From Hydrogenophaga sp. PAMC20947 (GTDB lineage Bacteria; Pseudomonadota; Gammaproteobacteria; Burkholderiales; Burkholderiaceae_C): a stretch of 64,000 nt of DNA. The notes below the pieces were generated by a model that was given only the letters and a program-made list of their open reading frames with translations, ran no database searches and was not told the DNA's origin. Each line of letters begins with the position of its first letter. The stretch's first letter is position 1. Shown piece by piece: positions 9,101 through 17,579 of the stretch. A program made the position numbers and the translations under genes. The stretch lies in contig NZ_CP039252.1 of NCBI RefSeq assembly GCF_004795855.1, positions 4,712,001 to 4,776,000 on the forward strand, written 5' to 3'.

Positions 9101-10837
9101 CTATATCTCTGCAGCCTCAACGAGGAAACGCACCCGCCGCTGCCCTTGCCATTCGTCCGCATCGAGGCGGAACGCCAGCTTGACGCGCTCGGGCAGCGGC
9201 TCGGTGTGGCCAAACCAGATGCCGTCGACCGGATCGCCCTGGTGCTTCATTTTCAGCGCCAGGTGTTTCTCACCCACCAGCCGCTGGCTCACGATCTGCA
9301 CTTCTTCGCAGAACACGGGCGGCGCGAAGCCCTGGCCCCAGACCTCCTTGTGCAGGGTGTCGACCAGATCGATGCGGCGGTATTGTTTGTCCAGCGCGCC
9401 GTCGGCTTCCGTGCGGCGTTCGAGCGTGGCGGCATCAAGCCATTCGTGGGCCACGAGCTGCAAGGCGGCTTCGAAGGTTTCCAGGTGTTCTTCTTCAATG
9501 GTGCAGCCGGCGGCCATGGCGTGGCCACCGAAGCGCATCAACACACCGGGGTGGCGCTTGGCCACCAGGTCGAGCGCATCGCGCAGGTGGAAACCAGGGA
9601 TGGAGCGGCCCGAGCCTTTGAGCTCGTGTTCCTTGCCCTCGGCGCCGCTGGCGGCAAAAACGAAAGTGGGGCGGTGCAGCTTGTCTTTGAGGCGCGAGGC
9701 CACGATGCCGACCACACCTTCGTGGAAGTCGGGATCGAACACGATCATCGCGGGCGGCGGCTCTTCAGATGCGTCGAACATCTCTTCGACCATGGCCAAG
9801 GCCTGGTCGCGCATGTCGCCTTCGATGGCTTTGCGCTCGCGGTTGATGCCATCGAGCGTGCGCGCGAGTTCGTCGGCGCGCAGGGCGTCGTCGGTGTTCA
9901 GGCATTCAATGCCCAATGTCATGTCGGCCAGGCGGCCGGCCGCGTTGAGGCGCGGGCCCAGGGCAAAACCAAAATCGAAGCTGGTGGCCACCGGGTATTT
10001 CCGCGCGGCCACGTTGAACAAGGCGGTCATGCCGGGCGGCATGGCACCAGCGCGCACCCGCTTCAAACCCTGGGCGACCAGGCGGCGGTTGTTGGCATCG
10101 AGCTTGACCACGTCGGCCACGGTGCCGAGCGCGACCAACGGCAACAGCGCATCGATTTTGGGCTGCGTCTTCGCATCAAAAACCCCGCGGTTGCGCAGCT
10201 CGGCGCGCAGCGCCAGCGACACGTAAAACATCACCCCGACGCCTGCGATCGACTTGCTCTCGAAGGTGCAGCCGGGCTGGTTGGGGTTGACGATGATGCA
10301 GTCGGCGGGCAAGACGATCTCGCCGTCTTTCAAGGCGGGCAAGTGGTGGTCGGTCACGATCACCTGCAGGCCCAGCTCGCGGGCGGCGCGCACGCCGTCG
10401 ATGCTGGCGATGCCGTTGTCCACCGTGACCAGCACATCGGCGCCCGATGCTTTCACCCGCTGGGCGATCGAGGGCGTGAGGCCATAGCCGTCGGTCACGC
10501 GGTCGGGCACGAGGTAGCTGACGGCATCAAAACCCATGGGTGCGCCCAGCAGGCGCAGGCCCCGCAGGCCCACGGCGCAGGCGGTAGCGCCATCGCAGTC
10601 GTAGTCGGCCACGATGCAGATGCGCTGGCCGGCGGCCATGGCATCGGCCAGGGCGCGGGCGGCTGCGTCCGCACCCAGCATGTGGGTGGGAGGGATCAGG
10701 CGGCCGAGCGAGTCGTCGAGCTCTTCGGTGCTGGTGATGCCGCGCGCTGCAAACAGTCGGGCCAGCAGCGGGTGCAGGCCACCTTGTTCGAGCGCCCAGG
10801 CGGCGCGAGGGGGGACGTCGCGGGTGGTGATTTTCAT
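9101..10837 (-). CDS. recJ: Single-stranded-DNA-specific exonuclease RecJ
   Basis: 578-residue 5'-3' single-strand exonuclease of recombination and mismatch/base-excision repair. DHH-family metal motifs are visible: ADYDCDGATA (about 77-86), VTDHHLPAL (about 160), and GPRLNAAGRLADM near the middle. The DHHA1 part carries RFGGHAMAAGC (about 420). The last ~110 residues form the OB-like C-terminal domain. The ATG at 10837 overlaps the stop of the upstream RpfE-like gene by four bases (ATGA), so the two are translationally coupled. Length is standard for RecJ. Confidence 0.95.
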   Translation of the reverse strand: MKITTRDVPPRAAWALEQGGLHPLLARLFAARGITSTEELDDSLGRLIPPTHMLGADAAARALADAMAAGQRICIVADYDCDGATACAVGLRGLRLLGAPMGFDAVSYLVPDRVTDGYGLTPSIAQRVKASGADVLVTVDNGIASIDGVRAARELGLQVIVTDHHLPALKDGEIVLPADCIIVNPNQPGCTFESKSIAGVGVMFYVSLALRAELRNRGVFDAKTQPKIDALLPLVALGTVADVVKLDANNRRLVAQGLKRVRAGAMPPGMTALFNVAARKYPVATSFDFGFALGPRLNAAGRLADMTLGIECLNTDDALRADELARTLDGINRERKAIEGDMRDQALAMVEEMFDASEEPPPAMIVFDPDFHEGVVGIVASRLKDKLHRPTFVFAASGAEGKEHELKGSGRSIPGFHLRDALDLVAKRHPGVLMRFGGHAMAAGCTIEEEHLETFEAALQLVAHEWLDAATLERRTEADGALDKQYRRIDLVDTLHKEVWGQGFAPPVFCEEVQIVSQRLVGEKHLALKMKHQGDPVDGIWFGHTEPLPERVKLAFRLDADEWQGQRRVRFLVEAAEI

Positions 10838-11832
10838 AAGAGTTCGAGGTGTTTCCAGGCAGGGGTGGGGCCGCGCAGGCCGCTCAGGAACTGGCCTGCC
10901 CGCGCCAGCGCGCCGCGTGCCCGGGTGTTGTGCCAGGTCTGGGCGTTGCGCTCACCGCACAGCGTGAGGCTGACAGATTTGCCCTGCCGGGCGCGTTGCA
11001 AAAGGGGTTGAAAGTGGCTGGTGTCGAGCAGGTCCCAGGCCTGTTGCCAGGCGGCCCAGTCGGCGCGCAGGGCGGCCAGGCGCAGGCCTTGGGGCATGGC
11101 GGGGGCGGGTGCGGTTGCGTGGAACCCTTTGGGCAGCGCCCCGGCGCCGTGGACCCAAAAACCGTTGACGATGGGCTCGCGCGCGGCCTCGCGCTGGTCG
11201 TTCACCGGGTGGGTGTAGAAGAGCATCTGTGCTTCGCTTTGCAGCCGCTTGAGCAGTTGGGCGTCGCTGTCTTCGGGCGCATTGCCGGGCGTCCAGTCGG
11301 CCACGGAGCGGCCGCTGACGCGGTCGAGGCTGGCGCAGCGCAGCCGGCGCAGGGGCTCTCCCTGGGCACGCCAGCGGGCAGGGCTCATATAGCTCAGGGT
11401 GATGCCGTCTTCGGCGCAGAAAGGGGCCAGTGCGTCGAACAGCGGGCGGGAATGGTCTTCGCCCAACGCCAGCTGGTCGGCGGTTTGCAGGGTGACCTGG
11501 TCCGTGCCGATCTGGAAGTGGCAGGGGGTGAACCACGCCTGGGGCAGGCTGGGGTCATCGCTGTCGAGCGCGGCCCAGGGAAGGGTGCCGTCGACCGGAT
11601 CGGCTGAACCCGGGTTCAGGCCCATGGCCCTCGCCAGTGCTCGCTCATGGGGCGGTGAGAGGTCGTGGTCGTCGCCTCTGTCGGTGGCACCCGGATTGAG
11701 CCGGGCCAGCAGCGCGCTCAGGTGGGGCAGGCGCAGGCTGGGCAGCAGCGCACGGCATTCTGGCGCGCTGGCGGCGGCAAAGGGAACCAGCAGGTGGGAG
11801 GACGACTCCATCGTCGGGCTTGGGGCAGACAT
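10834..11832 (-). CDS. RpfE-like protein / phosphoglycerate-mutase-like, upstream of recJ
   Basis: 332-residue protein that in betaproteobacteria and Xanthomonas typically sits beside recJ and is annotated as a regulatory RpfE-type or phosphoglycerate-mutase-like protein. I see no canonical phosphoglycerate mutase active-site motif, so an enzymatic role is doubtful. Conserved-looking stretches include PCHFQIGTDQVTL, LRRLRCASLDRVSGRSV, NGFWVHGAGALP and SVSLTLCGERNAQTW. It has no signal peptide or membrane helix. It overlaps recJ by four bases, which points to a shared, coupled expression and perhaps a link to DNA repair. The ATG at 11832 is the only good start. Confidence 0.65.
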   Translation of the reverse strand: MSAPSPTMESSSHLLVPFAAASAPECRALLPSLRLPHLSALLARLNPGATDRGDDHDLSPPHERALARAMGLNPGSADPVDGTLPWAALDSDDPSLPQAWFTPCHFQIGTDQVTLQTADQLALGEDHSRPLFDALAPFCAEDGITLSYMSPARWRAQGEPLRRLRCASLDRVSGRSVADWTPGNAPEDSDAQLLKRLQSEAQMLFYTHPVNDQREAAREPIVNGFWVHGAGALPKGFHATAPAPAMPQGLRLAALRADWAAWQQAWDLLDTSHFQPLLQRARQGKSVSLTLCGERNAQTWHNTRARGALARAGQFLSGLRGPTPAWKHLELL

Positions 11833-11882
11833 GGTGCGATTGTCAGGGATGCCACAATCGCCCGAGGTATTTCACAGGTTTT

Positions 11883-13139
11883 ATGCAAACCCCTTACGAA
11901 CTTATTCTGGGCTGGCGCTACACACGCGCCGGCCGAGCGACCCGCCGCAACGGCTTTATCTCTTTCATCTCAGGCGTGTCCATGCTGGGCATTGCGCTGG
12001 GCGTGGCCGCGCTCATCATCGTGTTGTCGGTGATGAACGGGTTCCAGAAAGAGGTGCGCGACCGCATGCTCAGCGTGCTCGCCCACGTGGAGGTGTTTGA
12101 ACCCAGTGGTCAGGCTTTGCCGGATCTGCCGCGCACGCTGGCGACCATTGAGCGCAACCCGGAGGTGATCGCCGCAGCGCCTTTTGTGGGCGCCCAGGCC
12201 CTGATCGCCCATGGCGACGACATGCGGGGGGCGCTGGTGCGCGGCATTGACCCGGCGCTGGAGCCCCGGGTCACCGATCTGGCGGCTGCGCTGAGCAAAA
12301 CGGTGCTGCCCAAGCTGGTGCCGGGTGCGTACGGTGTGGTGCTGGGGGGAGAACTGGCACGCAGCCTGGGTGTGATCACGGGCGACTCGGTTACCTTGAT
12401 TGCCCCGAGCGGGCAGGTGACGCCGGCCGGTGTGGTGCCACGCATCCGGCAGATGACGGTGGTGGGCACGTTTGATTCGGGCCACTACGAATACGACGCG
12501 TCGCTGGCGTTGTTGCACATGGACGATGCGGCGCGCATCTTCCGGGTCGAAGGCGCCACAGGCGTGCGCGTGAAAATCCGCGACCTGCACGCGGCGCGTG
12601 AAGTGGCAGTGTCGATTGCGTCCAGTCTGGACCCGGGCTTGTCGGTGACCGACTGGACGCGCCAGAACCGCACCTGGTTTGCCGCCGTGCAGCTGGAAAA
12701 ACGCATGATGTTCATCATCCTGACGCTGATCGTGGCGGTGGCGGCATTCAACCTGGTGTCCACGCTGGTGATGACGGTGACCGACAAGCGCGCAGACATC
12801 GCCATTTTGCGCACGCTGGGCGCCAGTCCGCGCAGCATCATGGGGATCTTCATGGTGCAGGGGGCGATGGTGGGGGTGATCGGCACACTGGCGGGCCTGT
12901 TGTTCGGCCTGGGCGTGGCGTTCAACATCGACACTCTGGTGCCGGCCATCGAGCGGGCGCTGGGCGCCAGTTTTCTGCCCAAAGACATTTACCTGATCAG
13001 CAGCATGCCCAGCGATCCGCAGCAGGGCGATATCGTGCCGATCGCGGTGATTTCCCTGGTGCTGGCCTTTGTGGCCACGATTTACCCCAGCTGGCGCGCG
13101 AGCCGCGTGAACCCGGCGGAAGCCCTGCGCTATGAATGA
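11883..13139 (+). CDS. lolC: Lipoprotein-releasing ABC transporter permease, first copy (LolC/E family)
   Basis: 418-residue inner-membrane permease that extracts outer-membrane lipoproteins and hands them to LolA. The N-terminal helix (about 22-50) contains ISGVSMLGIALGVAALI. A large periplasmic MacB-like domain follows (about 50-265), then three C-terminal FtsX-type helices (about 275-405), ending in YPSWRASRVNPAEALRYE. The start MQTPYELILGWRYTRAG at 11883 fits the family; the open frame extends 21 codons upstream but overlaps the promoter region. It is followed 36 bases later by a close paralog. The C versus E assignment is by position only. Confidence 0.88.
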   Translation: MQTPYELILGWRYTRAGRATRRNGFISFISGVSMLGIALGVAALIIVLSVMNGFQKEVRDRMLSVLAHVEVFEPSGQALPDLPRTLATIERNPEVIAAAPFVGAQALIAHGDDMRGALVRGIDPALEPRVTDLAAALSKTVLPKLVPGAYGVVLGGELARSLGVITGDSVTLIAPSGQVTPAGVVPRIRQMTVVGTFDSGHYEYDASLALLHMDDAARIFRVEGATGVRVKIRDLHAAREVAVSIASSLDPGLSVTDWTRQNRTWFAAVQLEKRMMFIILTLIVAVAAFNLVSTLVMTVTDKRADIAILRTLGASPRSIMGIFMVQGAMVGVIGTLAGLLFGLGVAFNIDTLVPAIERALGASFLPKDIYLISSMPSDPQQGDIVPIAVISLVLAFVATIYPSWRASRVNPAEALRYE

Positions 13140-13175
13140 GCGTGTTCAATTCGCTCATCTGCAGGAGATGACCGC

Positions 13176-14456
13176 ATGAAGCGACCGCGTTTTCTGCCCC
13201 GCGAATGGCCCTATGAATGGCGGGTGGGCTGGCGCTACACGCGGGCCGGTCGGGCCACGCGCAGCAACGGGTTCATTTCCTTCATCTCGGGCGTGTCCAT
13301 GCTGGGCATCGCCTTGGGCGTGGCGGCGCTGATCGTGGTCTTGTCGGTGATGAACGGCTTCCAGAAAGAGGTGCAAAAGCGCATGTTGAGCGCCGTGGCC
13401 CACATCGAGGTGCTGGAAGACCGGGGCCAGGCTTTGCCGCAACTGCCGATGCTGGAAACGGCGATTTTCAACCAGATCGACGTGGTGGCCGTGGCCCCGT
13501 TTGTGCGCGAGCAGGCCATGCTGGCGCGGGGTGAAGACATGCGGGGGGTGCAGGTGCGGGGTGTCGACCCGGCGCGCGAGGCCGCCGTGACCGCGCTGGC
13601 CGCCGACTTGTTGCCGCGCCTGGCCGCGGGACGCTTTGGGGTGCTGGTCGGCACGGCGCTGGCTGACACATTGGGTGTGGAAGTGGGCGACGCCCTCAGC
13701 CTGCTGGTGCCTCGCCGCTCGGGCATGTCGGGCAGCGCCTCGGCCATGGGAGCACCCCGGGTGCGCCCATTGACCGTGGTGGGTATCTTTGACAGTGGGC
13801 ACTACGAGTACGACTCCTCGCTGGCCTTGATGAACTTGGCTGATGCCCAGCAGCTGTTTGAGCTCGCCGGCCCCAATGGCCTGCGCCTGCGGCTGGACGA
13901 CCCCGACCGTGCGCCCGCTGTGGTGCAGGCGCTGGCCAAGCACATGCCCCGGGGCACCTGGCTGACCGACTGGACCCGCCAGAACGCCACCTGGTTTTCC
14001 GCGCTGGGCCACCAGAAGCGGTTGCTGTTTCTGATTCTGGTGCTGATCGTGGCGGTGGCGGCGTTCAATCTCGTGTCCATGCTGATGATGTCGGTGGTGG
14101 ACAAACGCGCCGATATCGCCATTTTGCGCACCCTGGGTGCCGCCCCGCGCAGCATCATGTTGGTGTTCATGGTGCAGGGCGCGATGGTGGGTATTCTGGG
14201 CACTGGCTTGGGCCTGGCGCTGGGTCTGGTGGTGGCGCTGAACCTGCCCGAATGGATTCCCGCGCTGGAGCAGGCGCTGGGCGTGCACTTCCTGCCCAAG
14301 GACATTTACCTCATTGACCACATGCCCAGCGATCCCCAGATGGGCGACATCGCCCCGATCGTGCTGGTGTCGCTGCTGCTATCGTTGCTGGCCACGCTCT
14401 ACCCGAGCTGGCGCGCCAGCCAGATGAACCCGGCCGAAGCGCTGAAATACGAATGA
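13176..14456 (+). CDS. lolE: Lipoprotein-releasing ABC transporter permease, second copy (LolC/E family)
   Basis: 426-residue paralog of the preceding gene with the same four-helix FtsX/MacB layout. Blocks such as GFISFISGVSMLGIALGVAA, TDWTRQNATWFSAL and PKDIYLIDHMPSDPQ are shared with little change. It differs by an eight-residue N-terminal extension and by an insert near residues 180-192 (RRSGMSGSASAMG). Two adjacent permeases imply a LolC-LolE heterodimer rather than a LolF-type homodimer. A repeat block of about 300 bases separates it from lolD, which supplies the ATPase. The name is by position. Confidence 0.86.
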   Translation: MKRPRFLPREWPYEWRVGWRYTRAGRATRSNGFISFISGVSMLGIALGVAALIVVLSVMNGFQKEVQKRMLSAVAHIEVLEDRGQALPQLPMLETAIFNQIDVVAVAPFVREQAMLARGEDMRGVQVRGVDPAREAAVTALAADLLPRLAAGRFGVLVGTALADTLGVEVGDALSLLVPRRSGMSGSASAMGAPRVRPLTVVGIFDSGHYEYDSSLALMNLADAQQLFELAGPNGLRLRLDDPDRAPAVVQALAKHMPRGTWLTDWTRQNATWFSALGHQKRLLFLILVLIVAVAAFNLVSMLMMSVVDKRADIAILRTLGAAPRSIMLVFMVQGAMVGILGTGLGLALGLVVALNLPEWIPALEQALGVHFLPKDIYLIDHMPSDPQMGDIAPIVLVSLLLSLLATLYPSWRASQMNPAEALKYE

Positions 14457-14467
14457 ACGATACATGC

Positions 14468-14720
14468 CCCCACGCTCCGCCGCTGCGCGGGTCGCTGCCC
14501 CCCGAGGGGGCTGACCTGGCTTGGGGCGGCCCGGCGCTGCGGTCGATTGGTCCCCACGCTCCGCCGCTGCGCGGGTCGCTGCCCTTGCAGGCCGCGGCGT
14601 TGTCAGAGTCAACGCCTCTTCGGGCTGTCCAGGCCTGCGCAGGCAGGCCTGGAGCCGCAGCCCTCAGCCCCTCGGGGGCTGATGACCTTGCTTGGGGCGG
14701 CCCGGCGCTGTGGTCACTGA
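14468..14720. repeat. Two-copy intergenic repeat array between lolE and lolD
   Basis: A 33-base block beginning CCCCACGCTCCGCCGCTGCG at 14468 recurs exactly at 14552. The second half of the unit (CCCCGAGGGGGCTGACCTGG and CTTGGGGCGGCCCGGCGCTG) recurs at about 14668-14710. The second copy is interrupted by roughly 80 bases holding a perfect nine-base stem (14629-14637 with 14644-14652). Together the array fills most of the 298-base gap. It shares a C-run/G-run core with the dispersed repeats elsewhere in the window. Confidence 0.75.
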
Positions 14721-14754
14721 GTCCCATGCTGTGCCGTTCAGCGAACATATTTTT

Positions 14755-15435
14755 ATGACCCATACCGTACTGCAGGCCACAGGCCTGACCAAACGATTCA
14801 CCGAAGGCCGGCTGGATGTGACTGTTCTGCAGGGGGTGGACCTCGAGGTGCGCGCCGGCGAGACGGTGGCGATTGTGGGCGCCTCGGGCTCGGGCAAAAG
14901 CACGCTGCTGCACCTGCTCGGCGGGCTGGACGCGCCCACCAGCGGGCGGGTGACCCTCAAAGGCCAGGCCATGGCCGGGCTGAGCGCCGCCCAACAAGGC
15001 GAGTTGCGCAACCGCCACCTGGGCTTTGTGTACCAGTTTCACCATTTGCTGCCCGAATTCAGCGCGCAAGACAACGTGGCCATGCCCCTGTGGATCCGGC
15101 GCATGCCCCGCGAAGCGGCGGGTGAACGCGCGGCGGCCGTGTTGCAACAGGTGGGGCTGGGCGACCGCCTGCACCACCGCCCGGCCGAGCTGTCGGGTGG
15201 TGAGCGTCAGCGGGTGGCGATCGCACGCGCGCTGGTCACGCAGCCGGCCTGTGTGCTGGCCGACGAACCCACGGGCAATCTTGACCGCAGCACCGCCGAT
15301 GGCGTGTTTGAACTCATGATGCAGCTGGCCCGCGATCAGGGCACGGCGTTTGTGGTGGTGACCCACGACGAAACGCTGGCCGCGCGGTGTGGGCGCATGC
15401 TGCGGTTGACCAAAGGTGTGTTGACCGAGGGCTGA
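14755..15435 (+). CDS. lolD: Lipoprotein-releasing ABC transporter ATPase LolD
   Basis: 226-residue cytosolic ATPase that powers the LolC/LolE permease. It shows Walker [19 protein letters not shown] (about 43-60), a Q-loop near [15 protein letters not shown] signature [15 protein letters not shown], Walker [13 protein letters not shown] and the H-loop [21 protein letters not shown] is typical of LolD. The ATG at 14755 ([15 protein letters not shown]) is chosen; the open frame upstream lies within repeat DNA. There is no strong Shine-Dalgarno directly before it, so the intervening repeat may influence expression. Confidence 0.93.
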   Translation: MTHTVLQATGLTKRFTEGRLDVTVLQGVDLEVRAGETVAIVGASGSGKSTLLHLLGGLDAPTSGRVTLKGQAMAGLSAAQQGELRNRHLGFVYQFHHLLPEFSAQDNVAMPLWIRRMPREAAGERAAAVLQQVGLGDRLHHRPAELSGGERQRVAIARALVTQPACVLADEPTGNLDRSTADGVFELMMQLARDQGTAFVVVTHDETLAARCGRMLRLTKGVLTEG

Positions 15436-15447
15436 ACCCCAGACCCT

Positions 15448-15493
15448 GAGACCCTCACGCGACCGGCGCGGTCGCCAGAGGGCAGAGGGTCTC
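15448..15493. terminator. Bidirectional hairpin between lolD and the META-domain gene
   Basis: The perfect nine-base arms GAGACCCTC (15448-15456) and GAGGGTCTC (15485-15493) enclose an inner six-base stem GCGACC/GGTCGC (15459-15464 with 15470-15475). It sits between two convergent genes, so it probably ends both transcripts. There is only a weak T-run on either side. Confidence 0.6.
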
Positions 15494-15499
15494 TCTGCC

Positions 15500-15964
15500 T
15501 CAGGGGGCGTTGAGGGCCAGACGCAAGGGCTGCTCCGTGCCTTGCACGTAGATCAACAAGGTGTCGCCCTCGCGTTCAAAACGCTCGGCTTTTCCCAGCG
15601 CTGCCAGGTATTTCGACTCCTGCGCCGAAGCGCTGTCCTTGCAGGCCATCTTGGTGCTGCCGATGGCGCTGAACTGCATGCGGTCGCGCTCGATGCTCAC
15701 GCGGCCGAAGAACTGGTTGCACGAGCCGTTGCCACCCACACGCCCCGTCTCGGGAAAAGCCAGCGTGGCGGTGGAGTTGGCCATGACGGCCTGGTCGCCC
15801 AGCGACTGCAGGCGCCATTCTGTGCCCCACAGGGCTGCCGGGGCGGCATTGGCGTTCATGGCCAAGGGCGTGCAGGCCTGCAGGCCCAGCCACAGTGGGG
15901 CGATGAGCCACAGCAAGGCGCGGCGGCTCGGGCGGGCAGGGCGGTTGAGGGACTGGGCATGCAT
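15500..15964 (-). CDS. META-domain (HslJ-like) lipoprotein
   Basis: 154 residues. A basic N-terminus and hydrophobic stretch (about 18-31) end in LQAC, a plausible lipobox, so it is likely a membrane-anchored lipoprotein. The META domain follows (about 46-150). It contains WGTEWRLQSLGDQ, VGGNGSCNQFFG and the characteristic STKMACKDS segment. META proteins such as HslJ are linked to stress or antibiotic (novobiocin) resistance in E. coli; the role here is unknown. The ATG at 15964 is preceded by CAGGAG. A longer open frame upstream has no signal-peptide logic and overlaps the tatD promoter region. Confidence 0.83.
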   Translation of the reverse strand: MHAQSLNRPARPSRRALLWLIAPLWLGLQACTPLAMNANAAPAALWGTEWRLQSLGDQAVMANSTATLAFPETGRVGGNGSCNQFFGRVSIERDRMQFSAIGSTKMACKDSASAQESKYLAALGKAERFEREGDTLLIYVQGTEQPLRLALNAP

Positions 15965-16089
15965 GGGTTTCTCCTGAGGGATGCTGTTTTGGCACTGTTG
16001 GCGCACCTTTCGCTCTTGGGAAAATGGTGTGAACAGGCCCAAGGTCGTGGGGCTGCTCGCAACCCCCGGCACAATGGCGTTATACCGCC

Positions 16090-16926
16090 ATGTGGATCGA
16101 TACCCATTGTCACCTTGATGCCCCCGAATTTGGTCTCGACCACGCGGGGGCTGTTTTGGCGCGCGCGCGCGCATCGGCGCTGGGGGTGGAGCGCTGTGTC
16201 ATCCCGGCGGTGGCCCAGCCGCATTTTGACGGTGCGCGCCAGCTGGCGCACCGCCTGGGCGATGCCTATGCCCTGGGCATACACCCCTTGTTTGTGCCGC
16301 AGGCCCGCGATGAAGATCTGGCGGCGCTGGACGCTGCGCTGACCGAGCACCGCGATGACCCCCGGCTGGTGGCGGTGGGGGAAATCGGGTTGGATTTTTT
16401 TGTGCCTGCGCTGTGCGAGCCTGCCATGCGGGCGCGCCAGATTCATTTTTACCAGGCGCAGCTCAAGCTGGCGCGCCAGCATGGGCTGCCGGTGATCCTG
16501 CACGTGCGTCGCAGCGCCGACGTGTTGCTGAAATACCTGCGGACCATCCCGGTGGTGGGCGGGATCGCCCACGCCTTCAATGGCAGCGAGCAGCAAGCCG
16601 GGCATTTTCTCAAGCTGGGGTTCAAGCTGGGTTTCGGCGGCGCCTGCACTTTCGAGCCTGCCCGCCAGCTGCGGTCCCTGGCCGCGAGGCTGCCCTTGAC
16701 GGCGCTGGTGCTGGAGACCGACGCACCCGACATCCCCCCGCAATGGCTTTACACGCCGGCGGCGCAACGCGCGGCAGGGCAAGCGCAGGGGCTCAACACC
16801 CCCGCCGAGCTGCCCCGCATTGGCGCGGTGGTGGCTGAGCTGCGGGGCATTGCCCCTGAAACCCTGGCCCAGGCCACGCGCGCGAATGCGTTGGCCGCCT
16901 TGCCCCGGCTGGCGGGTCTGGCATGA
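16090..16926 (+). CDS. TatD family metal-dependent hydrolase
   Basis: 278-residue TIM-barrel hydrolase/DNase. Metal ligands are visible in order: DTHCHLD (about 4-10), the Glu in VGEIGLDFF (about 98), H in ILHVRRSADV, H in GIAHAFNGS and D in LETDAPDIPP. It is cytosolic. TatD relatives have been described as magnesium-dependent 3'-exonucleases. The stop overlaps the start of the DNA glycosylase gene by four bases (ATGA), so the two are coupled and both may act on damaged DNA. Confidence 0.9.
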   Translation: MWIDTHCHLDAPEFGLDHAGAVLARARASALGVERCVIPAVAQPHFDGARQLAHRLGDAYALGIHPLFVPQARDEDLAALDAALTEHRDDPRLVAVGEIGLDFFVPALCEPAMRARQIHFYQAQLKLARQHGLPVILHVRRSADVLLKYLRTIPVVGGIAHAFNGSEQQAGHFLKLGFKLGFGGACTFEPARQLRSLAARLPLTALVLETDAPDIPPQWLYTPAAQRAAGQAQGLNTPAELPRIGAVVAELRGIAPETLAQATRANALAALPRLAGLA

Positions 16927-17465
16927 GCCGTTTGCTGGGTTTGTCACCGGTGGCCAATGACCAGACGCGGCTGCTGATTCTGGGCAGCTTTCCGGGTGTC
17001 GCTTCCTTGCGCGCGCAGCAGTACTACGGCCACCCGCAAAACCATTTCTGGAGAATACTGGGGGCCCTGTGGAACCTGCCGCTGCTCCAGATGCCTTATG
17101 CGGATCGCATCGCAGCCTTGCTGGCCCATGGCCTGGGGTTGTGGGATGTGTACGGTGCCTGCGAGCGCGAAGGCAGCCTGGATGCGGACATCCGCCAGGG
17201 CGAACTCAACGATCTGGCCTCGCTGAACCGGCGTTGCCCGGCGTTGCAGGCGGTGGCGCACAACGGCGGTGAAAGCTTCAAACATGCGAAACACACACAG
17301 CGCCTGGGCCTGCCGGTGTTCAAGCTGCCGTCCAGCAGTGCGGCCAATGCCAGCTGGAGCTTTGAGCGCAAGCGTGCTGCCTGGGCCGAGGTGGTGCTGC
17401 TGTACGGCAAGGGCCCAGGCCAGGGGCCTTCGGACGAGGTTCTCCACAATGCCTGCTTATACTGA
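16923..17465 (+). CDS. DNA-deoxyinosine (hypoxanthine) glycosylase, UDG superfamily family 6
   Basis: 180-residue DNA repair enzyme that removes hypoxanthine (deaminated adenine) from DNA. The N-terminal motif LLILGSFPGVASL and the following QQYYGHPQNHFWRIL are the signature of family 6 glycosylases. LGLWDVYGACEREGSLDADI and LPVFKLPSSSAANASW match the later conserved segments. Length is usual for the family. It is translationally coupled to tatD (four-base overlap). No other repair gene follows; the next gene starts 114 bases later. Confidence 0.88.
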   Translation: MSRLLGLSPVANDQTRLLILGSFPGVASLRAQQYYGHPQNHFWRILGALWNLPLLQMPYADRIAALLAHGLGLWDVYGACEREGSLDADIRQGELNDLASLNRRCPALQAVAHNGGESFKHAKHTQRLGLPVFKLPSSSAANASWSFERKRAAWAEVVLLYGKGPGQGPSDEVLHNACLY

Positions 17466-17579
17466 TTTTTCGACACAACTTTCTATGCCAACAACGTTCT
17501 GCTTTCTCTCCCCTGATTCGCCGATGGGTGTGTCTTTGCCTCGGGCCGCTGTGCCAGCGATCCGGTCAGGACGCGTCGC

